A stretch of DNA of 31,745 bases from Pelargonium x hortorum (GCA_036897525.1 JAYMTJ010000097.1:1-31745); one strand, 5' to 3'. Counted from the stretch's first letter, positions 10,801 to 24,161 are shown. Notes: generated by a model from the sequence alone, not told the origin. Made by a program: numbers and translations.

Positions 10801-13500
10801 TACGACGAGTTGCAATTTTTATAGTATCAAATCCTAAAATCAAGACCCTTAAATTCTTGGTATTCCTAACCCCTAAAAGGATACAATTTTCTTAAACTCT
10901 TTTTATTAAAGTTTAGAAAAGGGGGTACTTTAGCTGTATAAAAAAGACTCATTCTAATAGCCCCTCTTATAGGAATTTCTTGGAACTACTTAACAGTCAA
11001 AAGTTTATTTAACAATTTAAGATACCTAAGGCTTTTTTACACGAGTTTGCCCGAGGGATACCCTTTGGTAAAAAGTTGGAGTACAGCTTGTTTAATAAAT
11101 TCTTCTTTAGAAACTGACAACCTTGTTTTTTTAAGAGTGAGTAATAACATTTGAGTCCAGTAAGTAAGAAAGCCCCGTAACTAGATTAAGAAAATTAACA
11201 AGAAAGCTTATAAGGATAATTACCTTTGTTAAAGTTAATAAGAAGGCTCTACTCTGCCTATACTTCACTTCGTCTCTATCGCTTTGCCAAGACTAAGCAA
11301 CTGAAAGGGAAAGACTTGTCTTTTTTAAATAAGGAATTTAAAGTCCATAAAGAGTACTTTCTTAAAAGCTCGTGCTTTAGTTCTACACACGCGTCTACTT
11401 TAAAGGTTACCAGCAAACAAACCTTGGCTTGGAGGAACGGAAGTCCCCACTATCAAGCTGAGGAAGCTTGTGTAGTTTTGATTTTATACAAAAAAATTGT
11501 GTTTTTATTTTTTTGTTACTAATTTCAATTCTTGGAGGTCCATAGATCTTTCTTTATACTAGAAAGTCCTGCATAGCCTTGTACAAATGGTATAGATTCA
11601 AATCCTTATGGTATTAACACCTACTAAATAAAGATCGGTAAAATCACTTGTATAGAAACACGGATATTGCAGGCTGGTGAGGTGCCTTAAAAAAAGGCTC
11701 AAAACGCATTAGTTTTACAGAGATGCCAAAGGTTCCAATAGGTATGTATATAAAATTTATACCTTAAATAAAGGGGAACTCGTAAGATAGAAGCTGGGAC
11801 ATCGTTATAGTTTGGGTATTACCTCATGAATTTTCTTCTTGAACATCCCTTTTAGATTGAAAATCACTTTTTTTTGTATTCATTACAAGAAAATATAGAC
11901 TGCAAAGGGTTTTTTTGGAGGGCTAAAAAAGTACCTAAATTTACGTTAAGTATAGCTTTAGGTTAAACCCTAAAAATCTAAACCTTTTTTTTAGATTGAG
12001 GTTATGTATCAATAGAATAAATACAATTCTAAAGTCTAACAAAAGCGTAAAAGGAGTTCAGGCGTCCTATGGGTTCGTATCTCCTGGAATCGGAATGCGC
12101 ATTCTTCAATTAGCAAGGAGTGCTGTAGCCAGTTAAGATCGATCCTATAGGTACATCCCGAGAGTCAAGTATTTACTTCGAGATTAAGTCAAAAAATAAG
12201 GGTAGTACTGAGCCCCACTTTCTTTGGTTAGCCAATTTAAAGCATTATTAGATTTTGGGAGCTGCGCATAATAAAAAAGGGTAAACCCTCACCTCAAGAC
12301 AAGAGTACATATCTTCGTTAAACGCGGTATAGCCTAGTCAAAGAATTTTTTTTATTCATAGGAAAAAAGTTAGTCGTACACAGTAAGTAGAGTCATATTC
12401 TGTATGTTCTCTCTCATCCTAGTAACAGTGAAATCTCCCAGGGAATTCTAGGCTTCCCTTACTTAAGTTTCATTATATTCAAAAGAGGTTTATAAAGATT
12501 AAGAAAACTTTGTAGGCTGGATATTCTTAGAGTTAAAAGTGATGCCTACTTTTGTGAATTCTTACTAATTTAAGTCTATCTGTAGCTATAGATGTCTGAA
12601 AGTTAGTCTAAGTATTCACTTTTAGGAAAATAGAATATTTTTTAAAAAACTCTCGTTGAGACCTTAGTCCAGTAAAGTTTGGAATACATCCCAATAAAGA
12701 AAGACCCGGGTTTCAAAGCCTCGTAGGGGATCCTTTCAGAGTACCACAATCCACTTCTAGCATATTTTCGAAGCAGTAAATCCTTAATTTCAATCTGGTC
12801 CAGTAAGAACCCAAGTCAATTCTCTTGTTTTGCGTTGTGGGTTAAAGTCGGGTTTAGAAATCCACTAACTAAGGAGAGTCCTTCGATGTGTAGCTCCAGC
12901 TCTTTATTTCATAGGTTGCTTAGCGCTCTCTAATAAGGCAATCCGAGTGAATGAAACTGACTCCTTAATAAAGAAACAATTACTAAATGGGTACCCTCTT
13001 GATAGAACCGGTGTCATTTTCCACTTCTTTTATGCCTAATGATTAGCAAACCTTACAACGAAGCAGTCTATTTTCCACGAGATTTTCATTAAGGGCTCTA
13101 AATAAAAGAAACTATTCATGAAAGAGGGTTAATAACCCCGAACAATTTTTATGTTTTTAAGGACCCCTAGCTTCATACAGAGTAAGACAAAACCAACCTC
13201 AAAAAGGAGTGCTGTTCTTTGATGGGATACTTTCCATTGCATACATTAACCCTGTAGGATATAATATAACTAGATAATATATACCCGTAATAGGAGTTAT
13301 AGCCTAGGGTAGGGCTTTTCGTTAGGGGGATCCAATAAAGCTGCTAGTTTAAGACTTACTTACAAAAGCAATTAAGGTTTTGCTTAATGAAATAAAGAGT
13401 AATTGCTAACACTAGGTCAAGCTTGTCTTAAGGTAAGCTCGTTTATAAATATTAAGAGGTATGCGTATCGGCTTTTTTCATTAGAATTTTGACTACTAAT
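7874..13500. other. Non-coding stretch, no gene recognised
   Basis: No gene is supportable in 5.6 kb. Short frames at 9882-10073 (63 codons, ATG start), 10471-10653 (reverse), 10683-10895 and 11226-11522 (98 codons, TTG start, no internal ATG) are within chance length and show no recognisable product. Structured elements are a hairpin at 8451-8471, a near-palindrome at 8524-8537 (TACTGC/GCAGTA) and a small GAGGG/CCCTC inverted pair at 10660-10672. G+C peaks occur at 12050-12180 (about 48%) and 12700-12960 (about 42%). T tracts of 8-9 lie at 8341-8348 and 8817-8825. Confidence 0.7.
8451..8471 (+). other. Perfect stem-loop, 8-bp stem and 5-base loop
   Basis: CTTACCCT at 8451-8458 is exactly complementary to AGGGTAAG at 8464-8471 around the loop AAATA. 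A T-rich stretch (TCTTTATTTATTTATT) begins about 10 bases downstream. The layout resembles an organelle 3'-end hairpin or a weak intrinsic terminator, but the T tract is interrupted and no upstream gene is visible. The structure is seen directly; its function is not shown. Confidence 0.4.
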
Positions 13501-13640
13501 TCTTTAATTAGGAAATAAGACTTTCATTATATAAGGAATAGACTAGTTTACCTAATAAGGAAAGTTTCATTTAATATATAAGTATATATCTTTCATAGAT
13601 GTAAAAGAAGTAGTTTTATTAGTATTATACTTAAGCAACT
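13501..13640. other. Very AT-rich patch
   Basis: G+C falls to about 25% at 13501-13560 and about 17% at 13561-13620, with alternating TA words around TTAATATATAAGTATATATC. No iteron, tandem array or long inverted repeat is visible. Such patches may act as promoters or unwinding sites in organelle DNA, but nothing here identifies one. Confidence 0.5.
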
Positions 13641-16600
13641 AAAGATGCCTGTCCTTGAAATGGTCGGTTTGAGAGTTAATTTAAACTCTTGGGTTATGTC
13701 TTGTAAACATTTCGTTTCAATCCATCCTCAACGAGGTGCTTCTTTTACTGTGTTAGAAATTCTATCCAGCAGGACGAAAAGTCTTACTTTAACCAATAGA
13801 ATTTCCTAGTTGGTAGGGCCTTGCATTTTGATGTAGGTTTAAATTGAAGGTAATTGTCGAGCCTTGGGACTTGGTATAACTCCGGTTTTTAATGCTTTCG
13901 AGTCTATCGCTCCGTTATCACGAGTTCTTTTAATGCAAAATTTTTCCTTCGTAAATAGTATACAATCCTCGCGCTTCCGTCAAGTAAAATTAGCCCTTTT
14001 TTTAGCCTTTGTGAGAATCCCAAATTTCTTTATTTCTTTGTAATGAATACCAAGACTGTTTCATTTCAATGTAAAGGTAACAATTAATTATAAGTCTTCG
14101 TTACTATTAATCAAGTAAAGAAAGGAAGGGAGTTTTCTATATTTCCTAGATATGGGATTCCTGGGATATAGAATTATAAAAGGGTTTCTCATTCTTAAAG
14201 GGAAGGTGCTTTCTGGATGTCATGCTTGCTTTAGTGGAATAGGTAAAAATGTAAATAAAGGAATTCTAAAAAAACTTCCGTTAAAAGGGCTTTAGTCTAT
14301 AAATTGTAAGTAAGGGGTTTCTTCTTTATTGTTTTTTTTGAACTTTTACTAACTCCATGACCGCGAACTTAAGAATAGCGAGAGCTGTGGGTTACATATA
14401 TGAATTAATTGAAAGAGTAGACTGCTAGGTCGAGCTTAAGCTTCTCTGAATTCACTGAACGGGGTATTGCGCTAAATTAAACAGACCGAAACAGCTCGAG
14501 TGGAGAATTGGCACATATTCGCAAATAATTTGAATTCGTATGGAGGATAGATTTGTTAGGAGTGCAACTAATAAGAGAGGATGCGCGATAGAGGCTTTTC
14601 CTAGAGAATTCCACTTCGTTAAAAACATTGCTCTTGGCCGAGACTCTACTCCTTCCTAGTTTTAGAACCCAGGGCTTATCGAGTAAGGGAGCTCAGTATC
14701 TTTACTAATTTAAACTCGAGAGATCCTCGATTTTTAGAGAGCGTGACGTATTACTCTTAATAGGACTCCAAATTCGGGAAGGTATTCCAAAAGTTTACTA
14801 CTTTTTAGGTCCAGGAAGGGTAAAGGTGCACCAGAATTCTAACTTAGTAATACGGTAGCATTCATTGGTCAATACTACTAAGGGATAGAGTCAGACATTT
14901 AAGACAGGCTAGCTAAGAGGAATCGATAAAAAACCGTAGATGGGCTTTGGTTTTATACATCTTCTGAGTGCTTTAATAGAAGGGCTTTCAAAGTGAAAAA
15001 AGAACAAACTGCAGACTTAATGACTCTTCAAAAAAAAAGCTATAACTCTATGTACTACGGCGGCTTTTTAATCTACGTTTTCCCCGCTTCTTCTATTGTT
15101 GTCCTAACAGAAATTTCTAGAGTCTTAACCCGCGAAAGATCTAGACTAGAGGATTCGTGGGTGTAGCTATTAGCTGATCCGCTTTTACCGGATTTGCATT
15201 GCTGAGAAATAGAGTCTTCTTAAGCGTCTTAGTCTTAGTAGTACCAAACAAGATTGATCTCAGAGCCTTGGATTAGAACTAAAAATAGGACTTGAACTCG
15301 TGCTTTATAGGTCTGAAGCAAATTTTTTAACAGAAATCAATAGAGTGATAGCTTGTATCTCAATTTCCTAAGTTTCAGTAAGGTATTCAGTTTTCGAGAT
15401 AGAGGTTCTATATAAGCGATTCTTTGACCTCGGTCAGCTACAACTAAAGAGATATACCTAAAAAGTCATCGGTCCTTTATTCTTATTTTCTTCTGGATTA
15501 TCCGGTAGGGGCTGGAGAAATTAGGCAAAGCCAGGTTATAAGATCCCTTTTTAACTAGCCAAGAAAGAATTAAGGACTTTCTATTGTAAAACGGATACTC
15601 AAAGTAGGAGTTTAGAGCCTCCCGTTTTTTATTTAGTTTTTTGTTCCGCGTAAAGGGCCCAGTACCTTCCTCTAATAGAAATTTTAGGGATATTTATGAA
15701 AAAGAATAACTTACGCTTTTTTAAGCTCGTAGTATCCAGGCCTCCTTAATTCTGGGTCTGGGTGCTTTTTCGAAGCAAGTATGCTATGCTAGTTTTAAAA
15801 GTATGGTTAAGAAAAGAAATTTTTACATATGTAACGACGTTAAGGGCGCTAGGCCATACATACACACAAATGACAGGACAGAATTCCCTGTTAAAATTAC
15901 GGAAATCTATAAAGTGTAATACCCCCTTGAATTGAACCTTATGCCATGAATCTAAACTTTTTATGTAACAAGGGTCCGGTATACTCAGGGCTAGTCTCTG
16001 CTCAATTTCAATTTTTATAGGATTAATATAAGGAGCTTTTCGCAAGACCCTGGAAAAAACACCTATCCCTTCTTAATAGATAATAAATAATATTTGGATT
16101 CGCTGCTATAAAATAAAACCTAAAAAATATCAAAATACACATCTTTCTGAGAGACATAAAAATCTGCGCTTCTAGTTTAGGCAAATAAACCAAAGCTTAT
16201 TAGATCCCGTAAAGAAAACTGAATTCGAAAGCTTTTAGACTTTTTTTTCAGTAGAGTAGCATAACCCTTAAATAAATTGAATTTAAAGTCTAGTTTCTTA
16301 ACACTCCTGCATAGCGGAGCACTAATACGCGCATAAATCCCGGGAATTGGCCCGAGATTACCATAGGAAAAAAAAGGGGGGAGTATACCAATTGTTAAAC
16401 CCTATATTGTCCTTTATAAAGCAATTCTATCTGCTTTTTTTTGCTTCTCGCGGGAGTGCTTTACGCTTTCAGATACTACAAACTTTCCTTGATAGCCTCA
16501 AAACGAGATAAAAACTTCTTATTTTTCTAAAAAAACCTAGAGGCCTAACTTCAAACTAGAGCTCCTTCCGCTGTTTTGACAAGAAACGAAATTTAATATT

Positions 16601-19600
16601 AATATAATACTAACCGAAGTTTCTAATTTGTTAAGGGCTGTACCCAAGTATTCCAGTTCATCTGAATTTAAGAAAGTTTTTCGCCAAGAGGCTTTCCTTA
16701 TTACTTAGTTAGTAAACTCATCGCTAACTCTGATTTTTTGTGGCAAATAGATTTCCTTGATTCGAAACGGATCCTAAGTGCTTGTATAGAGACTTCCAGC
16801 TTTCACAAACCTGAAGGGAAACCTACAAAGCGGGGCCGCTCCCTCTCAAAAAGTGAAAGAGTACTCTTATGTATATTCTCCGGCCAAAGCCTTGAAAAGG
16901 AGTCCTTCATTGGGAATATTTACTTTACAATTATTCAGTGCACCCTATATGACTTTAATATTTGTAGTAACAGCTCCTTTTTTAGGAATCTATATATAAT
17001 ATACTCAGTTCTGGACGGTTCCTTATTATCCGTTTTATTATTGAAGCCTTCTAGAAAATATTTGGTGTTCCTGTCTTTGTATATTCTGGTTAAAGGCTTT
17101 CCAGCGATAAAGAAGTAAGTAGGTTAATTTAAGGACTTCTTTTAATCTGAAACAAGGTAATGTTAAAGTTAAAAAAAGGAAGATTAGGGAATCCTAAAAC
17201 TTAAGGGTTGAAGATATAGAAGGGTTTAGCTTTTAAGAAAATGGGTCCCTTTTAATCTTTATTAAAGTTCGAAGGTTAAAACGAAAGGTTACTTAAAGGG
17301 ATTTCTACAGCAAAACTGTTCAAATATTATTTTACAACAAAGAATTGAATTGAGCAAAAAACCTATTAAGAAGAGGTTTCCTCTACGTTTTTGTTATTAG
17401 AGCCAGTCCTAAGCCCTTTAACCAGTAGCTGGCAGGTAATCCCTACCAAGGTAGACTGAAATAGGTTAATAGTATAGTTAAGAGTCTTTTTCTATTTTTT
17501 ATATTGTTAATACTTTTCTCTATATTTAGGTATTTTCTCCGGTTATCATATCAAGCGCTTATAGTACGGGCCCCCTCTTATCTTATATGGTACAACTCTT
17601 TTGGTTTGGGCACCTTGAGCCTTAAGCAAGAAGCTTTGTTAGGTACTTTATTAAATTAAGAAGACTGAAAATTTCAAGGTTTTAAGCAAAAAAAAATTCA
17701 ATTGATAGCGGATTGCACAAGGAGTTAAGAGACTCTAAATTACTTTCATAAAAGAAATTCTGTACGGTACTAAAAACGGAGCAAAAAGTTTCATTTCAAG
17801 AGACAGTCACATGCTGGTTTCTATTTACAAGAAAGGGTCACTGGGGAGTTCTATATTCGGTTATTTGACTCCTTTTACGGGGTAGTTGTTGATAAGGGGC
17901 TCCTTTTAGAAAGCTGCCCTTGACGAAGACAGTATTCGTGGCATATATTATACGATTTTGACTTTTTAGAAATTTACTGCAGTTTCCTTATATATATTTG
18001 TTTAATTAATGTGCTTCAAACAAAATCTCTATTATATTTCTCTGTGAATTGCGTCGATTTGGTGTATCTGGTATAAATTTCGTCAGGTCAGTACTTTCTT
18101 TATTTAGGCTGCTTACACCAAGTTTAAAAGGATTTCATTTATAGTATAGGCAAGTCCTCTGAAGTTGTGTATGGGATAAATGTGGGATTCCAGCGCGAGC
18201 CCTCGCTTTCAGAAATTACAACATAAGGATAAGCTGTCTATATACATACATTTTTGTGATTGCTTCGCTTTACTTTAAGGAATGCCTTTAGAGTTATAAC
18301 AAGGATAATTAGCTTTCTTCTTTTGAGTAGTTTCTTATATATAGAAAAGGGGGCGTAGTTTACTAACAAGGGAACCCACCCCCTGCGACTTGATTTTAAA
18401 ACTCAGGATAACGCAACATTTAATTAACCTATATCTGAAAAGCCTTTTTTCTACATTCTAATCTCGGTAAAACCTCTAATAAATAAAGTAGGAACCTAGA
18501 CGTAAAAGGCTTTTATGCCCTTCAATTAATGTTAATTCCAAGACCTAAAGACTTTTCTTTCGTAGAGTAGCTATACCTGGAAACTTTATTAATAAATACG
18601 TTAAATTTCACTTCAAAAGGGCAGTTGGATTTGGTATTGCTTTGAAAATTCCAGTCTTTTTTATTTGTAAGTTCCAAGCAAAAGTGGGAATATAAAAAGA
18701 AGCAGAACTTGGTATATTGTTACAGATGTCTGGAAAAAAAAAGTTGAAAATACCTGGAGACTACCTCTCTTTGTGTAACGGGGTATATGAAGTAAAGTTC
18801 TTTGAATTTTAAAGGTTCTAAATGAAATCTCATATATACCTTTTTTTATTCTTTGTCTACTACTCATGCTCTTTTGAATTAACGAAAACCCGTATTTCTT
18901 ATATAACTTATAGAAAAGGGATTTTAACTTTTATCAAAGATATTGATATAGTAAGCTACTTGAGTTTTAGACTCTTCTATGTATCTCTGTCATGAGGGAA
19001 ATCCTAGGAATTCTCAACTCAATATAGACTCTCTCGAACAATCAAGTCTTCTCCTTTAGCTGTGCAATATTCACTGTTTCCATTAGGCAGCACTAGCTTT
19101 TCACTATTAAATATACTCAAAACAGGAACCGATTTCACTTCATTTGCTTACGAAATCCTTTTACTTACGCTGGCTATCCTATGAACAGAGGTGCCCCTTT
19201 AACCATAGAATCTAGTTAAATAGATTACGTGCTTTTTTGTTTCCATAATCTCAAACTACATGCACTATATAGGATAGGCGCCGGAAAAAACCCCTTAAGG
19301 CAGAGAAATTGTGATAAAAAAAGGGGTAGGATTTCTTTTATATTAAAAATTGCGACTTGTAAAGGACTCTTTTTGACTCTAGAATTAAATTAAGAAAGTC
19401 ATTTTGTAGAACCTATGCCTTACTACAGCCTTAAGATATTTAGTTTAAGAAGTATCTAGGACTTTTTGAAACTCCCGTGTTTTCTAGTAGCTATATTAAA
19501 AAATTCCTAAAGGTTTTCAGGAGAGTTCCTGTTTTAAAAAGTCAAAAAGAGTCAAAGGACTGTTACCCGTAAGAGTTGGGCACATATAATAACACGACTT

Positions 19601-19855
19601 GAACCAAAGAAATTACTATAAGCTGTAAGTTTAAAAGCCTAAAAGGGAAACCTTTGAACAATTGGGAATTAATCCAGAAAGCAGGACCTATTCCTACTCT
19701 TAAGGAGTCTTTAGAAGACATTTTAACACCTCATGTTGTACCCACTTTCAATTACAAGCTTTTGTCCTGACTTAAGGATAAGGAGTCTAGGGGACCTTGA
19801 CTTTTGTTAGAGTGTGTAAAAAAAGCACTTCATGGACAAGAATTAGGGCCTGCTG

Positions 19856-19869
19856 TTTTTTTTTTTTTT
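19856..19869 (+). repeat. T14 homopolymer within a pyrimidine tract
   Basis: Fourteen consecutive T, followed by C, TTTT, C, TT and more T-rich sequence to about 19890. It is the longest homopolymer in the window. No target-site duplication, upstream SINE/LINE body or processed-gene body is visible next to it, so it is not evidence of retroposition. Confidence 0.85.
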
Positions 19870-20798
19870 CTTTTCTTGTTTATTCTTACTTAAGATTTTC
19901 TTTTCACAGCTCCTAGCTAAGAGCCTTGCTAAAAAAGATCTATCCAAACATTGTTAAGATTAAAAAAAAGGCATAAACAATTAGGACTACTAAAATAAAA
20001 GGGGATCTCGTACAAAGTTAAAGTAATTGGGATTATAAGAACTCCTAACAAGCAAGAATCCAACTCGTAACTAAGTTTTGTCTTTGTTTAGTAAAAACTA
20101 GCGCTTAAAATTTCTACTTTACCTAATCTGCTTTTTTGTTTTGAAAGCTGATTAATACCTAGTGGGCGAGGGGGAGGAACAATAGAACCCACAGCCTTAG
20201 TTGTTAAATTTCAAGTGTTTTTTTTAGATTAGAGCAGAAACAAAAGCCAACTTCTAAGGAAATTTAGAGTAGAGTGTAGGCTCCTTTGTTTTAATATACT
20301 TCACAAATAAACCCGAGAGCAAGATTTTTTTTTAGGATTACCGCTTCGCCAAAGCTCCCAGAGGTGTTATGCAGGACCCGTAGGGGATATTTGAAACGAG
20401 TCCTTTTATGTACGAATTTCTAAATACAGTTTAGTAAAAGAAATCCTAGAGTGAGGCTATTGAGCTTTATCTAGCTATAAGTTGAGAGTTTCTCAGTAAA
20501 TGTTTTTGGCATTACCAACCTTAAAGATTAACAAACCTAGTGTCTATGAATTGATAAGCTATAAAGGCATTTCCCATATTCATAAGGCAAAGAGATAATT
20601 ACTTATCCTAGGGAGACTCCCTTTTGTAGGGACTTAATGTAGGGTGGTATTAAAGAAAGACACTAAGCTCGTGTAAAGTTTCCAGTTCTATTGGGTGGGC
20701 GGGCATAGCTGGAGTAGAGTTCCGAGAATTTGGGTGAATATCCCATAATTTAGAAATAAGATAAAGAGCATTCTTTAACCTCACATCCAAAACTTAAT

Positions 20799-20818
20799 GC
20801 CCTATATAATTATAGGGC
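20799..20818 (+). other. Perfect stem-loop, 8-bp stem and 4-base loop
   Basis: GCCCTATA at 20799-20806 is exactly complementary to TATAGGGC at 20811-20818 around the loop TAAT. It is the most compact perfect hairpin I found. No T tract follows and no gene is adjacent. In organelles such hairpins often mark transcript ends or are remnants of replication slippage; neither can be shown here. Confidence 0.4.
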
Positions 20819-21885
20819 TTAAACAAAATGATTCGGAGGCTATGGATATTAAAAAAGAGGCGAGTCCCTTACATACGATTCAATTTTTTAGTAGGGTCTT
20901 TTTTCTTTTACTTCGTAAATTGAATCTGAACTTAATTAAAGCTTGATTATAAAGAGCTCTAAGCTACTCTCTGGTTGTGGTGTTAACCCTGGTATATACA
21001 GTATAGGGACTTTTCTACTCTACTGGTAATGCTAACAAAAGCTCTTTTATATAGAGGCCTAAAGGGAAGGCACAGAGCTTCTAAAACCCCGCAAAAAGGT
21101 TATATACTATAATGGTTTAAACCCTCTTTTAAAAAGACTCTAAACCTGGGTGTTTTTCCTGTAGGTAGAAGGTTTCCTTTCGTTTTAGGGGTATCGGATT
21201 ACTAGTTATGGTTCTAGTTTATAATAAAAAAAAATGAAGCCTAAAAGAGACTGCTTCTTTTCTTTCATCAAGAGATACTAGCCAGAAAGTTTTATTCACA
21301 ATTATGGGCAGGGAAGGTTAATATTTGGAAATCCACTCTGGAGAGACCCCAGGTGTAACTACAAACTACATGAAAAGCCTAAAACTTCGAGTAGCTAACT
21401 AGAGAAATCCTTGCTAAAATTACGCTGTCTACAGAATTTAGACCAGAACACTTAAATAGAAAGGAAATAATTATCTTACGATGTATATGCCTCTTCCATA
21501 TAAATAGCAACTGAATTCTCTATTTAATTGATATGTAAAGCGCAAGAATAGAATATCAAAAGGTTAAAGTCCCCCCGTCCAAGTTAGCCTAAAAGTCCTA
21601 AACAGCCGATTTCCCGACCCAAAAAAGACACTCATTTTAACAAAAGCGCAAAGTCAAGTACTCTTCAGTCTTTGACTGAGTATTCATTCGTCGTTTATCA
21701 AAACCTTACTATGTGCTATGTATTGTATATAACTAGCCTTAAGGAAAGCTTTTGAGGATTTCTAAATTTATAGAAAAACTCGGATTGAAATGTCGTAGAA
21801 TATCTTAACTCTGCTACACAATGTATTTCAAGTACCTGCTCGCATACCTTTTTTTATAAGATTCAGGACCCCAAGGAATAAAAAA

Positions 21886-21905
21886 GGGGTATCCTAGGAT
21901 ATTCC
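21886..21905 (+). other. Palindrome centred on CCTAGG
   Basis: TATCCTAGGATA at 21890-21901 is a perfect 12-bp palindrome. It extends outward with two G-T and two G-C pairs to 21886 and 21905 if transcribed. It is preceded by a run of A. No function is evident. Confidence 0.35.
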
Positions 21906-22740
21906 ATATTAGAAGCTCCTGAATTACTCAGAGAAACTCTATCGAATAGGCCTAATATAAAAGAATATACTATCAATAACAATAACACTATATTCTAACT
22001 GGACCCATTGCTGTACTTTTTAGAGGATCTCTCGCGTGGTTTTTCTAAGAACTCGAGTTAGGCCTACTCTAAAGTAGTCAATCCCCTTACTACAGGGAGG
22101 TTAAACATTATGCTAGAATAATCTTTAAATAACAGGGCTTCTGTAGAGTCCAAATTAGGGTTCTTAACTTACCCCTGAACTTTGTTCATATTCTGAAGCA
22201 TCTTAAATATGTCTACTTCGGGGAAGTGGGCACATAACTAATGAGAGTATTCCCGACTAAAGGTTGTGCACAGATAAGAAACCGCTAACCCTAGATGGGT
22301 GACTCGTTTCTACGGAGAACTCCTGAACTATATTAAGGATAATCTTTTTTACATTAAATCCATTAAAATAAAACGGGAATCACTTAATTAAATAGAATGT
22401 ACATAGATGGGAGTTAGAGTTTCCTCTAGACTTAACTGAATTTAAGTTATTAGAGAATTAGAAACAAACGCTGCAGGAAGAGCAAAAGGAAGCAAAGTAC
22501 TTAGGCCAGTGGTTCAAGTCGGCCTCTAAGCATTACATACAAGAAAAGTGGGGAAGTCCTTACTTAAGTCAAATTCCTACCCTAAAAGGGTTGAGTCTCG
22601 AAACAAGACTAAGGCCTTTTGCAGTGAATTTCCTACTTTCTAAATAATTAGAGACCTCTTAGAAAGCCTTGGAACTTGTTATTCTTAGTTTTCTAATTTC
22701 AAGGTATTTTTAGTAAAATGGATAGACCTTAACTTGGTAA

Positions 22741-22869
22741 CAAGAAAACTCTCCTATAAGTACACCAGCAGCTGCACCAATACAGCCCAACAGCTATCTC
22801 CGTAGAAAGTACGAGCAACCCGGAGTTCCGTTGACAGGTATTTTTATACAAGGAGAAACCTCCCCTTAG
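22741..22869 (+). other. 42-codon open frame without start, possible coding fragment
   Basis: The frame is open between a TAA at 22738-22740 and a TAG at 22867-22869. It has no ATG. From 22762 it would read TPAAAPIQPNSYLRRKYEQ, followed by a Gly/Pro-containing segment. The small-residue and proline content is unusual for conceptual translations of this AT-rich window, which are otherwise dominated by Leu, Ser, Phe, Lys and Ile. It could be a short fragment of a former or transferred gene. The length alone is well within chance and no family was recognised. Confidence 0.15.
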
Positions 22870-22944
22870 AGTCTATGAATTTGTTAGTTAAAGTTATGCG
22901 AAGAGAAGAGCCCGACAACCCCTAAAGCGAAAGCCGGCCCTTTT

Positions 22945-22965
22945 CTTTTGTGCACAACACAAAGG
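22945..22965 (+). other. Stem-loop, 8-bp stem and 5-base loop
   Basis: CTTTTGTG at 22945-22952 pairs with CACAAAGG at 22958-22965, with one G-U pair, around the loop CACAA. It lies just after the GC-rich word GCCGGCCC. No adjacent gene gives it a role. Confidence 0.35.
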
Positions 22966-23567
22966 AATAAAACATTTCGGCACCTTATTCTGATACTCTT
23001 TATCTGTTCGGGTCTTACTTAAGCCTCCTTGAAAGATCTAAGAATCTTAACTTTAGACCCGGTTCTTGTAACAGAGACACACACAGCCTTAACTCCTTAT
23101 ATTAGTATTAGCACTTCTTTGAAGAGAGTAAAAAGAAAACGAATCTCCTACTTGATACTAAAAGAAAATAGAATTAAGAGCGCTTCCTTTTTTGAAAAGT
23201 GATCCCACTAAAATTAGAAAGAAAGCTTGAAATCTGATAGAGCGCTGTAACTAATCCATTGAGTAGCTGCTTCGTTTAATGGGGACCGCCCTTTTACTTA
23301 AGATTCCCTCTTATTGGGGATAATCTAGGTGGAGTTGGTAAACTAAGGTACTGCAGAGGACGTACTCTTACTGTTGCTAAAGCGAGCGATCTAGCTTATA
23401 GCCTGTAATGAAGTCTAAATACAATATATCTTGCTTGATAGCACGAGGAATCTCTTGTAAGCTGCTAACAACGGGCTGTAGCTCTATCCTTGTCTTCTTG
23501 CTTGAGTGTACCATCGACTTCTTGAAAGCACAAGCAAACTAAAGCATGCCTTGATCTAATCACTTAT

Positions 23568-23582
23568 ATAATATAATATAAT
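23568..23582 (+). repeat. Short microsatellite (ATAAT)3
   Basis: Three perfect copies of ATAAT with partial units on either side, forming a 20-base TA-rich run. It is the only simple pentanucleotide repeat I noticed, which shows how few microsatellites the window has. Confidence 0.85.
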
Positions 23583-24161
23583 AGACTTTCTGACTCTTAC
23601 CTAGACCTATCCCAGTCTCGGAAACTCCCCTCCATCTAGTCCATACTCAATTAAAACCCGGAAACAAAGCAACACAAGAGCTCTCCGTATCTTTACTTGC
23701 GCTTGGCTTTTCTAAGGAGTCAATTCCTGTAGTTGTTAAAGCTCTACCTTACTTAGTGGCACTCTTCTTATCTTATGGGCCTTTTCTGTCTTTTGAAACT
23801 TCTTCTTGTAGCGAGCGGGTACTTTAGGGAACTCTATTACCTATTAGTTAGTAGTAAGTCAGTTGTATTAGTTGCTTAAGGTGCATCCCTCTTGCCTTCT
23901 TGTAGCTACTATAGAGAGATGGAGATCCTTACCTATAGTGTAACGGAGGAAGGGAAATTGAAGTAGTATCTTAGAACAGGAATACCCTATAACCATAAAC
24001 AAAGACTGCTTACTGACTTACCCCAGCGTCTACTTCCTACTTGCTTTTGTAGCTTTCTTTGCAATACCCAGTTCTGTATCCCAATCTTATTCTGTATCTA
24101 TTTCTTAATCTTTGTACCCTTAATCTAAATAACTAGACTCTCCCAGCCTGTACTTACCCCC

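Larger units (their letters stand above)
13641..22740. other. Non-coding stretch, no gene recognised
   Basis: No gene is supportable in 9.1 kb. The longest open frame of the window lies here (16738-17118, 126 codons), but it starts at TTG, has no internal ATG and gives no recognisable product. A 99-codon reverse frame at 15746-16045 has the same weaknesses. The stretch also contains an AT-rich patch at 16081-16140 (about 20% G+C), the window's longest homopolymer (14 T at 19856-19869), hairpins at 20799-20818 and 21886-21905, a palindrome AGCTTAAGCT at 14433-14442, and complements of the CCCTTAC heptamer at 14310 and 14683. Confidence 0.7.

Noticed and set aside
11226-11522. 98-codon forward open frame with a basic N-terminus
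   Set aside because: TTG start, no ATG anywhere in it, low-complexity hydrophobic end from a T-rich run, and chance length.
15280-15330. Reverse-strand T-arm-like sequence around GAGTTCAAGTCC
   Set aside because: The flanking bases do not form a T-stem and there is no acceptor stem. It is a chance match to the T-loop consensus.
15746-16045. 99-codon reverse open frame
   Set aside because: TTG start, no internal Met, no recognisable family, chance length, and partly in ordinary AT-rich background.
16738-17118. Longest open frame in the window, 126 codons, forward
   Set aside because: It starts at TTG, contains no ATG, has no recognisable domain, and its length is close to the longest expected by chance at this composition.
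17756-17820. CTGTACGGTAC near 17760 as a possible group II intron domain V end
   Set aside because: The conserved GAGC start, the AGC triad stem and the GAAA loop of domain V are missing.
19568-19576. CGTAAGAGT, eight of nine bases of the plant mitochondrial CRTAAGAGA promoter motif
   Set aside because: One-mismatch matches to a 9-mer are expected several times in 31.7 kb, the upstream AT box is poor, and no gene follows.
19856-19890. T14 tract as the tail of a reverse-strand retroposon
   Set aside because: No element body, target-site duplication or coding relic is visible beside it, and other long T and A tracts occur on both strands.
22500-22530. AGGCC/GGCCT stem around GGTTCAAGTC, resembling a T-arm
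   Set aside because: The 13-base loop is too long for a T-arm and the other tRNA arms are absent. At most a weak hairpin.
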